Of a stretch of 64,000 nt of DNA, positions 33,981 to 43,597 are shown in pieces (position 1 is the stretch's first letter; each line of letters begins with the position of its first letter). A program made the translations under genes and the position numbers. Under the pieces are notes generated by a model. That model was not told where the DNA came from. It saw only the letters and a program-made list of their open reading frames with translations, and did no database searches. Source of the stretch: an uncultured Ruminococcus sp. (GTDB taxonomy: Bacteria > Bacillota > Clostridia > Oscillospirales > Acutalibacteraceae); contig CAJUGO010000002.1 of NCBI GenBank assembly GCA_910585865.1, positions 124,001-188,000 of the forward strand. The letters run 5' to 3'.

Positions 33981-35657
33981 TTAATAACCGAACATATCAT
34001 TCCAAATGGAATCACTCTGCTGTCTGTCATTAGACGATAAATTATTCTTTGATCTTGAAGGTATATATTCATCGAGTGTAAGCTCTAAATCAACAGTTTT
34101 GCCGCTGCGATAAACTGTAAACTTAACAGTGTCGCCTACTTTTGAATCTTTAAGAACTGATTTAATATCTGTGCTTTTTGATACCTCTGTTCCATTTACT
34201 TTTATAATCAAGTCACCGGTATGAAAACCTGCGGCGTCAGCATTAGAACCTTTTGTTACTGAAAGTACATAGCATCCGGTATTGTTTACACCATAGTAAA
34301 AAGCAGTATCCTGCGATGTTATATCCGTAAGTTCCATTCCAAGATCAATCTTACCTGTTACATAACCATATGACTTTAAATCATTAATTATATCAAGCAC
34401 ATTATTTACAGGAATTGCAAATGCAATACCCTCAACTTCAGTTGCGCTGTCTTTTGCATTTACTATTCCGATAAGTTCTCCTTTGGCATTAAACAGTCCG
34501 CCTCCGGAGTTACCGGGACTAATTTGAGCATTATGCTGAAGAAGAGTCATATTGTTTCCTTCGACAGTCACTTCACGTGCGAGTGCACTGACAATGCCGT
34601 CTGTAACCGTACCTCCAAGCTCTCCAAGAGGATTTCCAATTGCAACAACATAATCACCGACTGCAATTTTGCTGCTGTCACCAAAAGTTGCAGGCGACAA
34701 ACCGGATGCATCAACCTTAATAAGAGCTATGTCATTTTCCTCATCACTTCCTATTAATGCTGCAGTATAGCTTTTAGTACCGTCACGAAGAGTAACATTG
34801 ATACTTTTGGCACCTTCAATAACATGATAATTAGTTATAATATATCCGTCTTCTGAGATAATAACACCTGAACCTGCACCCTTTTGAATATACTGCTGAG
34901 CAAAACCGCCTGTTACCACAGCTTCAGTTGCAATCTCAACTACACTGTCTGCTGTCTTTTTTACTATTTCTGACGTAGTTCCGCTGAGTGATGCATTACT
35001 TTTAGTTGAAGTGCTGTCTGCTGCAACCTGATTTATATTTATACCGCCGCCTGAGGATTTTGCAATTTGATTAGCTAAATATCCGCCGCCAAAACCTACT
35101 GCACCGGATGCAATAATGCTTATTATCAGCATTGCAGCTACAAAACCTTTTGACGCAGGCTTCTTCGGTTTTTGTACCTTAACTTTTTTAGGTTTCTTTT
35201 GCTTCTGTGTACCTGAAGCATAAACAGAATTTGAATATCCCTGCTGTGCGTAATTGCCGTAAGAATTATTATTTGAATAATTAGTATACTGGCTTTGCTG
35301 AGTATTTCCTGAATAATCTGAATTATTGTAATTTGAACCTTGTGTATAAGAGTACGGATTTGACTCTCCGGAATTTGTACTGGAAGCAGTATCAGCATAT
35401 ATACTGTCATACTTATTCGGATTATGCGCTGCATTTACATTATTGCCGTTTACATATGAATAGTGGTATTCATCTCCGCCTGTTTTTTCAGAATTCCACT
35501 CATAAGAGTTTTCAGAATAGGTACGGCCATTTTCTTTTGTTCCACTAAAAGTATTACTCTCCTTGTTTTCATTTTGTCGAATTTCATTTGTATCATGAGA
35601 ATCTGATGTTGAATTGTTATTAGAGTAATAATTATTATTTTCAAAATTATCTGACAT
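33981..35657 (-). CDS. htrA: HtrA/DegP-type membrane-anchored serine protease
   Basis: A 558-aa quality-control protease. The N-terminal ~150 residues are a disordered Asn/Ser/Tyr-rich cytoplasmic stretch, then a Lys/Pro-rich motif (KKPKKVKVQKPKKP), one membrane helix (~170-195) and the outside trypsin-like domain: TNYHVIEGA (His), ENDIALIKV (Asp), SPGNSGGGLF (Ser). One PDZ domain follows (YVLSVTKGSNADAAGFHTGD). Domain order is that of Firmicute HtrA/YkdA. AGGAGG precedes the ATG. Confidence 0.93.
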   Translation of the reverse strand: MSDNFENNNYYSNNNSTSDSHDTNEIRQNENKESNTFSGTKENGRTYSENSYEWNSEKTGGDEYHYSYVNGNNVNAAHNPNKYDSIYADTASSTNSGESNPYSYTQGSNYNNSDYSGNTQQSQYTNYSNNNSYGNYAQQGYSNSVYASGTQKQKKPKKVKVQKPKKPASKGFVAAMLIISIIASGAVGFGGGYLANQIAKSSGGGININQVAADSTSTKSNASLSGTTSEIVKKTADSVVEIATEAVVTGGFAQQYIQKGAGSGVIISEDGYIITNYHVIEGAKSINVTLRDGTKSYTAALIGSDEENDIALIKVDASGLSPATFGDSSKIAVGDYVVAIGNPLGELGGTVTDGIVSALAREVTVEGNNMTLLQHNAQISPGNSGGGLFNAKGELIGIVNAKDSATEVEGIAFAIPVNNVLDIINDLKSYGYVTGKIDLGMELTDITSQDTAFYYGVNNTGCYVLSVTKGSNADAAGFHTGDLIIKVNGTEVSKSTDIKSVLKDSKVGDTVKFTVYRSGKTVDLELTLDEYIPSRSKNNLSSNDRQQSDSIWNDMFGY

Positions 35658-36076
35658 ATAATTGCCTCCTGATTAATAAATTGCTTTAAATAAATCTTCC
35701 TGCATAAACTTAAATACATATAATTAATGTACAAATTTTGTCCTGCAAATTTAAAATTTATTTTTGATGTTGTAATCATAATAAAGCGCAAAAGTGAAAA
35801 TTGTATGATATCATATTGAAATAACCATGAATTTAGGAAAAATGTGGTGTGAATTTTTTTAAACGCTGGTCATTATATAATTCATATATTAAGTATATCA
35901 TTTATAAATCATCTGATAAATTAAAACATCTTGATATTTTGCTTAGCCTTTGATATAATCAAAAAAGTAAGTTTGTACAGAGATTATTTATTTCTTATAG
36001 TTTATTGCCAATTTCACACAGTTTAGATCTACCGGCAATATCATCTTTCAAAAAAAGTCTAAAGGTAAGTGAGATA
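35658..36076. other. Divergent intergenic region
   Basis: A/T-rich, no gene seen. Holds the htrA leader on one side and the ion channel leader on the other; the ORF extension to 36005 lacks a ribosome binding site. Confidence 0.5.
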
Positions 36077-36514
36077 ATGAAAAAAAATAAAATCATTTTA
36101 AGAGTTCTAAAAAGAACAGGTGCCATTCATTTACTGTACGGGTTTATATGTTTGTTTCTTTGCATATCCTTTACAATTATGGTAATTGAACCAAACATTA
36201 ATTCTTTTTTTGACAGTATGTGGTATTGCTTTAATATTATTACCACAATAGGACTTGGCGATACAATAGCCGTAACTGTTGCAGGCAAAATACTTTCAGT
36301 AGTTCTTTCCATATACGCAATACTTATTATTGCAGTTATTCCCGGTGTCCTTACGAGTTATTACATTGAAAGTATAAAATTGCGTTCTAATGAAAGCATG
36401 GAAAAATTTATGTATGATCTTGAACGACTGCCAGAATTATCGAAAGAAGAACTGATTGAACTTTCCAAAAAGGTCAAGGTTTTTCATAAACAAAGAAACA
36501 GACACGAAAAATAA
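36077..36514 (+). CDS. Two-helix potassium channel (Ion_trans_2)
   Basis: A 145-aa membrane protein. Helix 1 (LLYGFICLFLCISFTIMVI), a pore helix, the selectivity filter TTIGLGD, helix 2 (AGKILSVVLSIYAILIIAVI) and a soluble tail. This is the minimal KcsA-like plan with no sensor domain. The ATG at 36077 is preferred over 36005 because the extra 24 residues are not membrane-like and AAAGGTAAG lies closer to 36077. Confidence 0.85.
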   Translation: MKKNKIILRVLKRTGAIHLLYGFICLFLCISFTIMVIEPNINSFFDSMWYCFNIITTIGLGDTIAVTVAGKILSVVLSIYAILIIAVIPGVLTSYYIESIKLRSNESMEKFMYDLERLPELSKEELIELSKKVKVFHKQRNRHEK

Positions 36515-36554
36515 TTTTATACTTAACTTTATAGCACTATACTGTTAGATAAAA

Positions 36555-36575
36555 GGCAGGGCACTTCGCCCTGCC
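36555..36575. terminator. Convergent terminator
   Basis: GGCAGGGC, loop ACTTC, GCCCTGCC; A-run on the left and TAATTT on the right, so it can serve both strands. Confidence 0.85.
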
Positions 36576-36600
36576 TAATTTAATATCAATAAATGCACTC

Positions 36601-37488
36601 TTAAATGACCACTGTTTTCTTATCAGGTTTATCTTTGTGGGATTTTTCTGTTTTTTCGTTAAGTTTCTTTTTTATAATTATACCATCATACTTTTTCTTA
36701 AATGAAACTCTGCCTGAAAACTTTATTTTACAGCTGCTGCAATAGAAATCAGCAGTAAAACTTTTGTTATGGATCCGCCATTTTGAAATTTGCTTTATTT
36801 CCCTGCTGCAATTTTTACAGCAAAATCCCATCTGACTTTTATCAATCTCAGGGCTGTTTATATCAGTAATAAAATAATTTTTAAACATAAGTCTGTTATA
36901 AAAATCTGCATCACCTGCATTGATAATAAATTTATCGATTGGCTTACTCTTAATAAAATAACAAAGACATTTAAAACTTAAATACGCATCTGCCAAAGCA
37001 CGATGCTGCTCCTCCTGAGAAAATTCAATCCCGGCAATTTGTGCACAAGCAGACAACCCAAGCTGAGCTGATGAATCATTTAAGTTTATACAGCTTTCAC
37101 AATATTTTTGAAGATTGCAGTATCCTGATAAAAAAGGAAGCTTCATATTTCCGGTATAATAACTGTAATTTTCGATGAGCGCATGCAAATCGGAATCACT
37201 CCAGGTGAGCAATACACTGTCTCCTAAAAAATCCGAAAACATACTTATTGCTTTGATAAAACCTATTCCGCTGTCATTTAGCTCTTCATTTGTTATTTTT
37301 GTCAGAGACATAACCTTATTACAAAGCTTTTTGCTTATCTTGGGTGTTATGAGTACAGAAAAAGTATCTGTAATATTAAGCTCATCATCGACTTTAACAG
37401 CACCAATTTCGATTATTTCATTAACAAATTTATGCAAAAGTTTGCTGTATGAGCCATTCCATTCCAAATCAAGTATTACGTAACTCAT
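36601..37488 (-). CDS. DEDDh 3'-5' exonuclease with C-terminal zinc-binding tail
   Basis: A 295-aa nuclease of the RNase T/DnaQ fold. Exo I is VILDLEWN (Asp, Glu), Exo II is in LLTWSDSDLHAL, and Exo III is EEQHRALADAYLSFK (His...Asp). The tail holds two CxxC pairs (CCKNCSREI; FYCSSCKIKF), probably a zinc ribbon. It overlaps the typA stop by 4 bp (ATGA), so the two genes are translationally coupled. Substrate unknown. Confidence 0.85.
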   Translation of the reverse strand: MSYVILDLEWNGSYSKLLHKFVNEIIEIGAVKVDDELNITDTFSVLITPKISKKLCNKVMSLTKITNEELNDSGIGFIKAISMFSDFLGDSVLLTWSDSDLHALIENYSYYTGNMKLPFLSGYCNLQKYCESCINLNDSSAQLGLSACAQIAGIEFSQEEQHRALADAYLSFKCLCYFIKSKPIDKFIINAGDADFYNRLMFKNYFITDINSPEIDKSQMGFCCKNCSREIKQISKWRIHNKSFTADFYCSSCKIKFSGRVSFKKKYDGIIIKKKLNEKTEKSHKDKPDKKTVVI

Positions 37489-39305
37489 TTCTTGCGGAAC
37501 GCCTGCTTCATACGCTGTTCTTTGGAAAGTATGCGCTTGCGCATACGAATATTTTCAGGAGTAACCTCAACAAGCTCGTCATCAGCAATAAATTCCAGAC
37601 ACTGCTCCAGTGACATAATTGTAGGAGGTGTAAGTTTTAAAGCATCATCCGAACCTGAAGCACGAGTATTTGTAATGTGTTTCTTCTTGCAGACATTAAC
37701 AGTTATATCCTCTGACTTTGGACTTGCACCTACAATCATTCCCTCATATACAGGCACACCGGCACCGATAAAGAGCCTTCCTCTTTCCTGGGCAGCATAC
37801 AAACCATATGTTACGGTTTCACCTGTTTCAAAAGCTATAAGAGAGCCCTGATGACGTGTAATTATCTCACCCTTATATGGCTCATATCCGTCAAACACAT
37901 GGTTCATGATGCCGTTTCCATTTGTATCTGTCAAAAACTCCGGACGGTAACCCATTAGTCCTCTTGACGGAATACGAAACTCAATATGTGTAACTCCGCC
38001 ATCACGGGTTCCCATATTTATAAGTTCGCCCTTTCTTGAACCGAGTTTTTCCATAACAGGTCCTACATATGAATCAGGAACTTCAATTATAAGAAATTCT
38101 ATAGGCTCATAAAGCTTTCCGTCTATTACCTTGGTAATAACCTCAGGGCGTGAAACCTGGAATTCATAATTCTGTCTGCGCATGGTTTCTATTAATATTG
38201 AAAGGTGAAGCTCTCCTCTGCCTGAAACCTTAAATGTATCGGCGCTGTCGGTTTCCTCAACACGCAAAGCAACATTTGTCTCTATTTCCTTAAAGAGCCT
38301 GTCCCGCAAATTACGTGAAGTTACATACTTGCCTTCTCTTCCGGCAAACGGAGAATTATTCACAATAAAATTCATCGAAACAGTAGGTTCGTCGATTTTT
38401 ACAAAAGGCAGGGGTTCAACACAATCGTTTGAACAAATTGTTTCACCTATATTAATGTCCTGCACACCGCTTATACATACAATATCGCCAACTGTTGCTT
38501 CATCACATTCAACTCTTTTTAGTCCCTCAAACTGATAAAGCTTCGCAATACGTACATTTTGAGTTGTACCGTCTGTATGACAAAGTACGGCTGACTGCCC
38601 GTTTTTGGCGGTGCCTCTCTCAACTCTGCCCACACCGATTCTGCCGACAAATTTGTCGGCGTCTATATTTGATACAAGCAGCTGCAATCCTCCGTCAATC
38701 TCTCCTCTGGGAGCAGGAATTTCTTTAATAATAGCATCAAACAGCGGCTTCATATCTGTTCCCTGTTCATGATAATCATCTGTTGCATAACCGTCACGTG
38801 CAGATGCATAAATAACAGGAAACTCAAGCTGATCATCATCAGCGCCAAGCTCAATAAATAAATCAAGAACTTCGTCAACTACTTCTTCCGGACGTGCACC
38901 GGGACGATCAATTTTATTTAGTACAACAAGAGGTTTCTTACCTAGACCCAAAGCCTTTTTCAAAACAAATCTTGTTTGGGGCATACATCCCTCAAATGCA
39001 TCGACAAGCAATACAACCCCGTCAACCATTTGTAAAATTCGTTCAACTTCTCCCCCAAAATCAGCATGACCCGGAGTGTCAACAATGTTAATTTTAATAT
39101 CATTGTACATAACAGCCGTAGGTTTTGAAAGAATTGTAATTCCTCTTTCACGTTCAAGGTCGTTTGAATCCATTACACGGTCTTCTACATTTTCATTAAC
39201 TCTGAAAATACCGCTTTGCTTTAAAAGCTGATCTACCAATGTAGTTTTTCCATGATCAACATGTGCAATTATAGCAATATTCCTTAAATTCTCTCTTACA
39301 TCCAT
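37485..39305 (-). CDS. typA: Translational GTPase TypA/BipA
   Basis: A 606-aa ribosome-binding GTPase of the EF-G family. G1 AHVDHGKTT, G2/switch ERGITI, G3 DTPGHADF, G4 NKIDRPGA. The C-terminal part has the TypA-specific RPEVITKVIDG and GSRKGELINMGTRDG. Length is normal. AGAGGG precedes the ATG. First gene of a two-gene operon with the exonuclease. Confidence 0.97.
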   Translation of the reverse strand: MDVRENLRNIAIIAHVDHGKTTLVDQLLKQSGIFRVNENVEDRVMDSNDLERERGITILSKPTAVMYNDIKINIVDTPGHADFGGEVERILQMVDGVVLLVDAFEGCMPQTRFVLKKALGLGKKPLVVLNKIDRPGARPEEVVDEVLDLFIELGADDDQLEFPVIYASARDGYATDDYHEQGTDMKPLFDAIIKEIPAPRGEIDGGLQLLVSNIDADKFVGRIGVGRVERGTAKNGQSAVLCHTDGTTQNVRIAKLYQFEGLKRVECDEATVGDIVCISGVQDINIGETICSNDCVEPLPFVKIDEPTVSMNFIVNNSPFAGREGKYVTSRNLRDRLFKEIETNVALRVEETDSADTFKVSGRGELHLSILIETMRRQNYEFQVSRPEVITKVIDGKLYEPIEFLIIEVPDSYVGPVMEKLGSRKGELINMGTRDGGVTHIEFRIPSRGLMGYRPEFLTDTNGNGIMNHVFDGYEPYKGEIITRHQGSLIAFETGETVTYGLYAAQERGRLFIGAGVPVYEGMIVGASPKSEDITVNVCKKKHITNTRASGSDDALKLTPPTIMSLEQCLEFIADDELVEVTPENIRMRKRILSKEQRMKQAFRKK

Positions 39306-39523
39306 AAAATCCCTCTATTTCTGCCATATTGTGATTAACATCTTTACATATATATCTTATTATACCATTCTTAAATATGAAATTCAATTTCTTTTTTTCA
39401 TCACTTTTTTTATTATTATGCCGTATATTTTAAAACATTTTCCCAATTTTCCCAATATATTTACTTTATTAAGCTTTTAAAAAGAAAAAATCAATATTTT
39501 GTGGGTTTGACTGTGATTTTCGC

Positions 39524-39552
39524 TTTACAATAACTAAAGATTGTTATATAAT
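39524..39552 (+). promoter_or_regulatory. Sigma-A promoter of acn-icd-rex
   Basis: TTTACA, 17-bp spacer, TATAAT (39547-39552). The -10 overlaps a Rex-like palindrome. Confidence 0.65.
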
Positions 39553-39558
39553 TAACAT
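39541..39558. promoter_or_regulatory. Rex operator candidate
   Basis: TTGTTATATAATTAACAT, matching 12 of 14 fixed bases of the clostridial Rex box (TTGTTAANNNNTTAACAA) and overlapping the -10. A second palindrome, TTGTTTT-N8-AAAACAA, is at 39561-39582. Rex is encoded in the same operon. Confidence 0.65.
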
Positions 39559-39609
39559 AGTTGTTTTGCATTAATAAAACAATAGCTATTATTTTTAGGA
39601 GGTAATATT

Positions 39610-41541
39610 ATGGGCTACACGATTGCACAGAAAATAATCAAGGAACATCTCGTGTGCGGTGAAATGACCGTAGGAAATGATATCGGTCTGAAAATTGATC
39701 AGACTCTGACACAGGATGCCACAGGTACAATGGCTTATATAGAGTATGAAGCTATGGGCATTCCGAGAGTAAAAACAGAAAAAAGCGTGGCATATATTGA
39801 CCACAATACTTTACAGACAGGATTTGAAAATGCAGATGACCACAGATTTATACAGTCGGTCTGCAAAAAACACGGAATTTACTTTTCAAGACCGGGTAAT
39901 GGTATTTGTCATCAGGTACACCTGGAAAGATTCGGCAAACCCGGCAAAACATTAATTGGTTCAGACAGCCACACTCCTACAGGCGGCGGTATAGGCATGC
40001 TAGCTATCGGTGCGGGCGGTCTTGATGTCGCTGTAGCTATGGGCGGCGGAGCTTACTATATTACAATGCCCAAAATGGTAAGAGTAAATCTTACAGGAAA
40101 GCTTAATCCCTGGGTTTCCGCAAAGGATATTATTTTAGCTGTTTTGCGTGTTATGAGTGTTAAAGGCGGTGTAGGTAAGATCGTTGAGTACGGCGGCGAA
40201 GGTGTAAAAACTCTTACTGTTCCGGAAAGAGCAACAATTACAAATATGGGTGCTGAACTCGGTGCTACCACTTCCGTGTTCCCTTCTGACGAAACAACAA
40301 GAGCTTTTCTTAAGGCTCAGGGACGTGAAGAGGATTATACAGAGCTTAAGGCTGATGAAGATGCTGTTTATGATGAGGTAATTGAAATCAATCTGTCAGA
40401 GCTTGAGCCTTTGGCTGCATGTCCTCACTCTCCCGACAATGTTAAACCTATTAAAGAACTCGAAGGCAAAAAAATTGATCAGGTATGCATTGGTTCCTGT
40501 ACTAACTCAAGTTATCTTGATCTTATGAGAGTTGCTCATATTCTTAAAGGAAAGAAAGTAGCAGACAATGTTTCACTTGCAATTGCCCCCGGCAGTAAGC
40601 AGGTATTTAATATGCTCGCATTAAACGGTGCACTCGGTGATATGATTGCCGCCGGCGCAAGAATTCTTGAAAGTGCCTGCGGTCCCTGTATAGGTATGGG
40701 ACAGTCACCAAACAGCGCCGGTATTTCTCTCAGAACATTTAACCGTAATTTTGAAGGCAGAAGCGGTACTGCTGACGGACAGATTTACCTTGTTTCTCCA
40801 GAAACTGCTGCTGTTTCTGCTTTAAATGGTGTATTTACCGATCCCAGATGTCTTGGCGATGCTGCTGATATTGAAATGCCGGAAAAGTTCCTTATTAATG
40901 ATAATATGGTAATTGAACCCGCTCCGGTTGAAGAAATGGACTCAGTTGAAATTTTGAGAGGTCCTAATATCAAAAGTTATCCTGAAACACATCCGCTCAC
41001 AGAGTCAATTGAAGCTTCCTGCTCACTTAAAGTCGGTGATAACATCACAACTGACCACATTATGCCGGCAGGTGCAAAAATTCTTCCTCTGCGTTCAAAC
41101 ATTCCAAAAATCTCTGAGCATTGTTTTACAGTTTGTGACAAGGAATTCCCTTCACGTGCAAAAACACTTGGCAAAAGCATTATTGTAGGCGGAGAAAACT
41201 ACGGTCAGGGCTCATCTCGTGAACATGCTGCGCTTGCTCCTCTCTTCCTTGGCGTAAAAGCAGTGCTTGTAAAAAGCTTTGCAAGAATTCATAAAAGCAA
41301 CCTTATTAATGCAGGCATTCTTCCCCTCACCTTTGTAAACAATGATGATTATGATAAAATCAAACTTGGCGATATGCTTGAGCTTCCTAATGTAAAAGCT
41401 GAAATTACGGAGGGCAGCAATATTACAATTGTAAATAAAACAACAGGCGAAACCATTGCTGCAAGCTGTGAGCTTTCTGACAGAACCAGAGATATCATTA
41501 TTGCAGGTGGATTGCTTGACTATACAAAGGAGAACAGCTGA
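39610..41541 (+). CDS. acn: Aconitate hydratase
   Basis: A 643-aa 4Fe-4S aconitase (homoaconitase-like, single chain). Cluster cysteines: GSCTNSSY and ACGPCIGMGQSP. Active-site stretches include SDSHTPTGGG and GENYGQGSSREHAAL in the swivel domain (~residues 480-640). It converts citrate to isocitrate. AGGAGG precedes the ATG. The stop is 1 bp before the icd start, a tight operon giving the oxidative branch to 2-oxoglutarate. Confidence 0.95.
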   Translation: MGYTIAQKIIKEHLVCGEMTVGNDIGLKIDQTLTQDATGTMAYIEYEAMGIPRVKTEKSVAYIDHNTLQTGFENADDHRFIQSVCKKHGIYFSRPGNGICHQVHLERFGKPGKTLIGSDSHTPTGGGIGMLAIGAGGLDVAVAMGGGAYYITMPKMVRVNLTGKLNPWVSAKDIILAVLRVMSVKGGVGKIVEYGGEGVKTLTVPERATITNMGAELGATTSVFPSDETTRAFLKAQGREEDYTELKADEDAVYDEVIEINLSELEPLAACPHSPDNVKPIKELEGKKIDQVCIGSCTNSSYLDLMRVAHILKGKKVADNVSLAIAPGSKQVFNMLALNGALGDMIAAGARILESACGPCIGMGQSPNSAGISLRTFNRNFEGRSGTADGQIYLVSPETAAVSALNGVFTDPRCLGDAADIEMPEKFLINDNMVIEPAPVEEMDSVEILRGPNIKSYPETHPLTESIEASCSLKVGDNITTDHIMPAGAKILPLRSNIPKISEHCFTVCDKEFPSRAKTLGKSIIVGGENYGQGSSREHAALAPLFLGVKAVLVKSFARIHKSNLINAGILPLTFVNNDDYDKIKLGDMLELPNVKAEITEGSNITIVNKTTGETIAASCELSDRTRDIIIAGGLLDYTKENS

Positions 41542-41542
41542 T

Positions 41543-42754
41543 ATGGATAAGATAAAAATGACTACGCCGCTCGTTGAGATGGACGGCGATGAAATGACAA
41601 GAGTTATATGGCAGCAAATTAAGGATATACTTATACTTCCATATGTTGACTTAAAAAGTGAATACTATGATCTTGGTCTTGAACACAGAAATGATACAGA
41701 CGATCAGGTTACAATTGACAGTGCAAATGCCACAAAAAAATACGGTGTTGCAGTAAAGTGTGCAACCATCACCCCTAACGCCGCAAGAATGGATGAATAT
41801 AATCTTAAAAATATGTGGAAATCACCAAATGGTACAATTCGTGCTATTCTTGACGGCACCGTATTCAGAAGCCCTATTCTCGTAAATGGTATTGTTCCCT
41901 ATATTCCTACATGGAAAAAACCAATATGCATTGCCCGTCATGCATATGGCGACGTTTATAAGAACACTGAAATGAGAGTCGAGGCAGGAAGCAAGGCAGA
42001 GCTTTGTGTTACAAAGCCTGACGGAACTGAAGAAAGAAGCACAATCTTTGACTTTTCTTCCGACGGTATAATTCAGGGAATGCACAATATTGACAAAAGT
42101 ATCGGCTCTTTTGCGCGCTCATGCTTTAACTATGCGCTTGACCAGAAAATTGATGTATGGTTTGCAACAAAAGATACTATCAGCAAGATTTATGACCACA
42201 GATTTAAAGATATTTTTGCTGAAATATTTGAAAACGAATACAAAGAAAAATTTGAACAGGCAGGCATTACATATTTCTATACACTCATTGATGACGCTGT
42301 TGCACGTGTTATCCGCAGTGAAGGCGGATATATGTGGGCTTGCAAAAACTATGACGGTGATGTAATGAGCGATATGATTGCAACAGCATTCGGTTCACTT
42401 GCCATGATGACAAGCGTGCTTGTTTCACCTGACGGAGTATACGAATATGAAGCTGCTCACGGCACTGTTCAGCGTCATTACTACAAGTATCTGAAGGGAG
42501 AGGAGACCTCAACCAACTCAGTTGCTACTTTATTTGCATGGACTGGTGCACTTCGAAAAAGAGGCGAGATGGATAATTTAACAGAGCTTATGGACTTTGC
42601 CGATAAGCTGGAAGCAGCAACTATAAAAACAATAGAGGACGGCATTATGACAGGCGACCTCTACGCAATTTCTACTCTTGAAAATAAAACCAAGGTAAAT
42701 ACAAGTGAATTTTTAAGAGCAATTAATGAGCGTCTTGCTGTTTCTCTCCAATAA
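41543..42754 (+). CDS. icd: NADP-dependent isocitrate dehydrogenase
   Basis: A 403-aa enzyme of the eukaryotic-like subfamily (type II): TPLVEMDGDEMTRVIWQQIK, ITPNAARMDEYNLKNMWKSP, PNGTIRAILDGTVFR, and the metal Asp region LIDDAVARVIRSEGGYMWAC. The NADP-binding part contains YEAAHGTVQRHYYKYLKGEE. Start at 41543, directly after the acn stop; the longer open frame overlaps acn. Makes 2-oxoglutarate and NADPH for glutamate synthesis. Confidence 0.95.
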   Translation: MDKIKMTTPLVEMDGDEMTRVIWQQIKDILILPYVDLKSEYYDLGLEHRNDTDDQVTIDSANATKKYGVAVKCATITPNAARMDEYNLKNMWKSPNGTIRAILDGTVFRSPILVNGIVPYIPTWKKPICIARHAYGDVYKNTEMRVEAGSKAELCVTKPDGTEERSTIFDFSSDGIIQGMHNIDKSIGSFARSCFNYALDQKIDVWFATKDTISKIYDHRFKDIFAEIFENEYKEKFEQAGITYFYTLIDDAVARVIRSEGGYMWACKNYDGDVMSDMIATAFGSLAMMTSVLVSPDGVYEYEAAHGTVQRHYYKYLKGEETSTNSVATLFAWTGALRKRGEMDNLTELMDFADKLEAATIKTIEDGIMTGDLYAISTLENKTKVNTSEFLRAINERLAVSLQ

Positions 42755-42783
42755 TTATTTCAACTAAAGGAGCATAGTGAGTA

Positions 42784-43419
42784 ATGTCTAAAAATGACAG
42801 TATTTCAATGTCGGTTATCAGGCGCTTGCCAAGATATTACCGCTTTTTATCAGAACTTAACGAACAAAATATTGACAGAATTTCATCGACAAAACTTGCT
42901 GAAATCATGAATGTCACTGCTTCTCAGGTACGGCAGGACTTAAACTGTTTCGGAGGATTTGGTCAGCAGGGATACGGATACAGCGTAAGCCAGCTAAAAG
43001 ATGAAATTAAAAAGATTTTAGGCCTGAATAATGACAATAAAGCAATTTTAATTGGTGCCGGAAATTTAGGAAAAGCAGTTGCAATGCATATGGACTTTGA
43101 AAAGCTTGGGTTTGAACTTACAGCTTGTTTTGATAACAATGACCAAAAGGTCGGGCAGAAAATGAACAGTGTTACTGTACGTTCAGAAACTGAACTTGAA
43201 GTATTCTGCAAAAACAATCATGTTGACACAGCTTTTTTATGCATTCCCCGCGTGTGTGTAGAAAATGTACTTGATAAGCTGTATGCATTTGGAATCAAAA
43301 ATTACTGGAATTTCAGTCATTATGATATCAGCGCAAAATATACTGATACTTTAGTTGAAAATGTTCATCTAAGTGACAGCCTTATGACCTTGTGTTACCG
43401 AATGAACAATAACCATTAA
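42784..43419 (+). CDS. rex: Redox-sensing repressor Rex
   Basis: A 211-aa NADH/NAD+-responsive repressor. N-terminal winged helix (SVIRRLPRYYRFLSEL; ISSTKLAEIMNVTASQVRQD; LNCFGGFGQQGYGYSV), then a Rossmann domain with IGAGNLGKAVA. The C-terminal helix that swaps between dimers is present. AAAGGAG precedes the ATG. Third gene of acn-icd-rex, with a Rex-like box at the operon promoter, so autoregulation and redox control of the TCA branch are likely. Confidence 0.95.
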   Translation: MSKNDSISMSVIRRLPRYYRFLSELNEQNIDRISSTKLAEIMNVTASQVRQDLNCFGGFGQQGYGYSVSQLKDEIKKILGLNNDNKAILIGAGNLGKAVAMHMDFEKLGFELTACFDNNDQKVGQKMNSVTVRSETELEVFCKNNHVDTAFLCIPRVCVENVLDKLYAFGIKNYWNFSHYDISAKYTDTLVENVHLSDSLMTLCYRMNNNH

Positions 43420-43440
43420 GCATATTAAAAGAAGTAAGTA

Positions 43441-43466
43441 AAGGCAGTTCGCAACGAACTGCCTTT
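43441..43466 (+). terminator. Terminator of the acn-icd-rex operon
   Basis: AAGGCAGTTCG, loop CAAC, GAACTGCCTTTT. Confidence 0.85.
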
Positions 43467-43543
43467 TAATATATCAATAAATAGAATAAACTGTGTGCGT
43501 TAATCTATAAATATAGTTATTCTATGATTCCAAACACACAAAA

Positions 43544-43564
43544 GGGTACACCAAAAGTGTACCC
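43544..43564 (-). terminator. Terminator of pnp
   Basis: GGGTACAC, loop CAAAA, GTGTACCC; the minus strand continues with TTTTGTG. Confidence 0.8.
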
Positions 43565-43597
43565 TTAATGTATAATTGCCTATAAAGAAATATCTAA

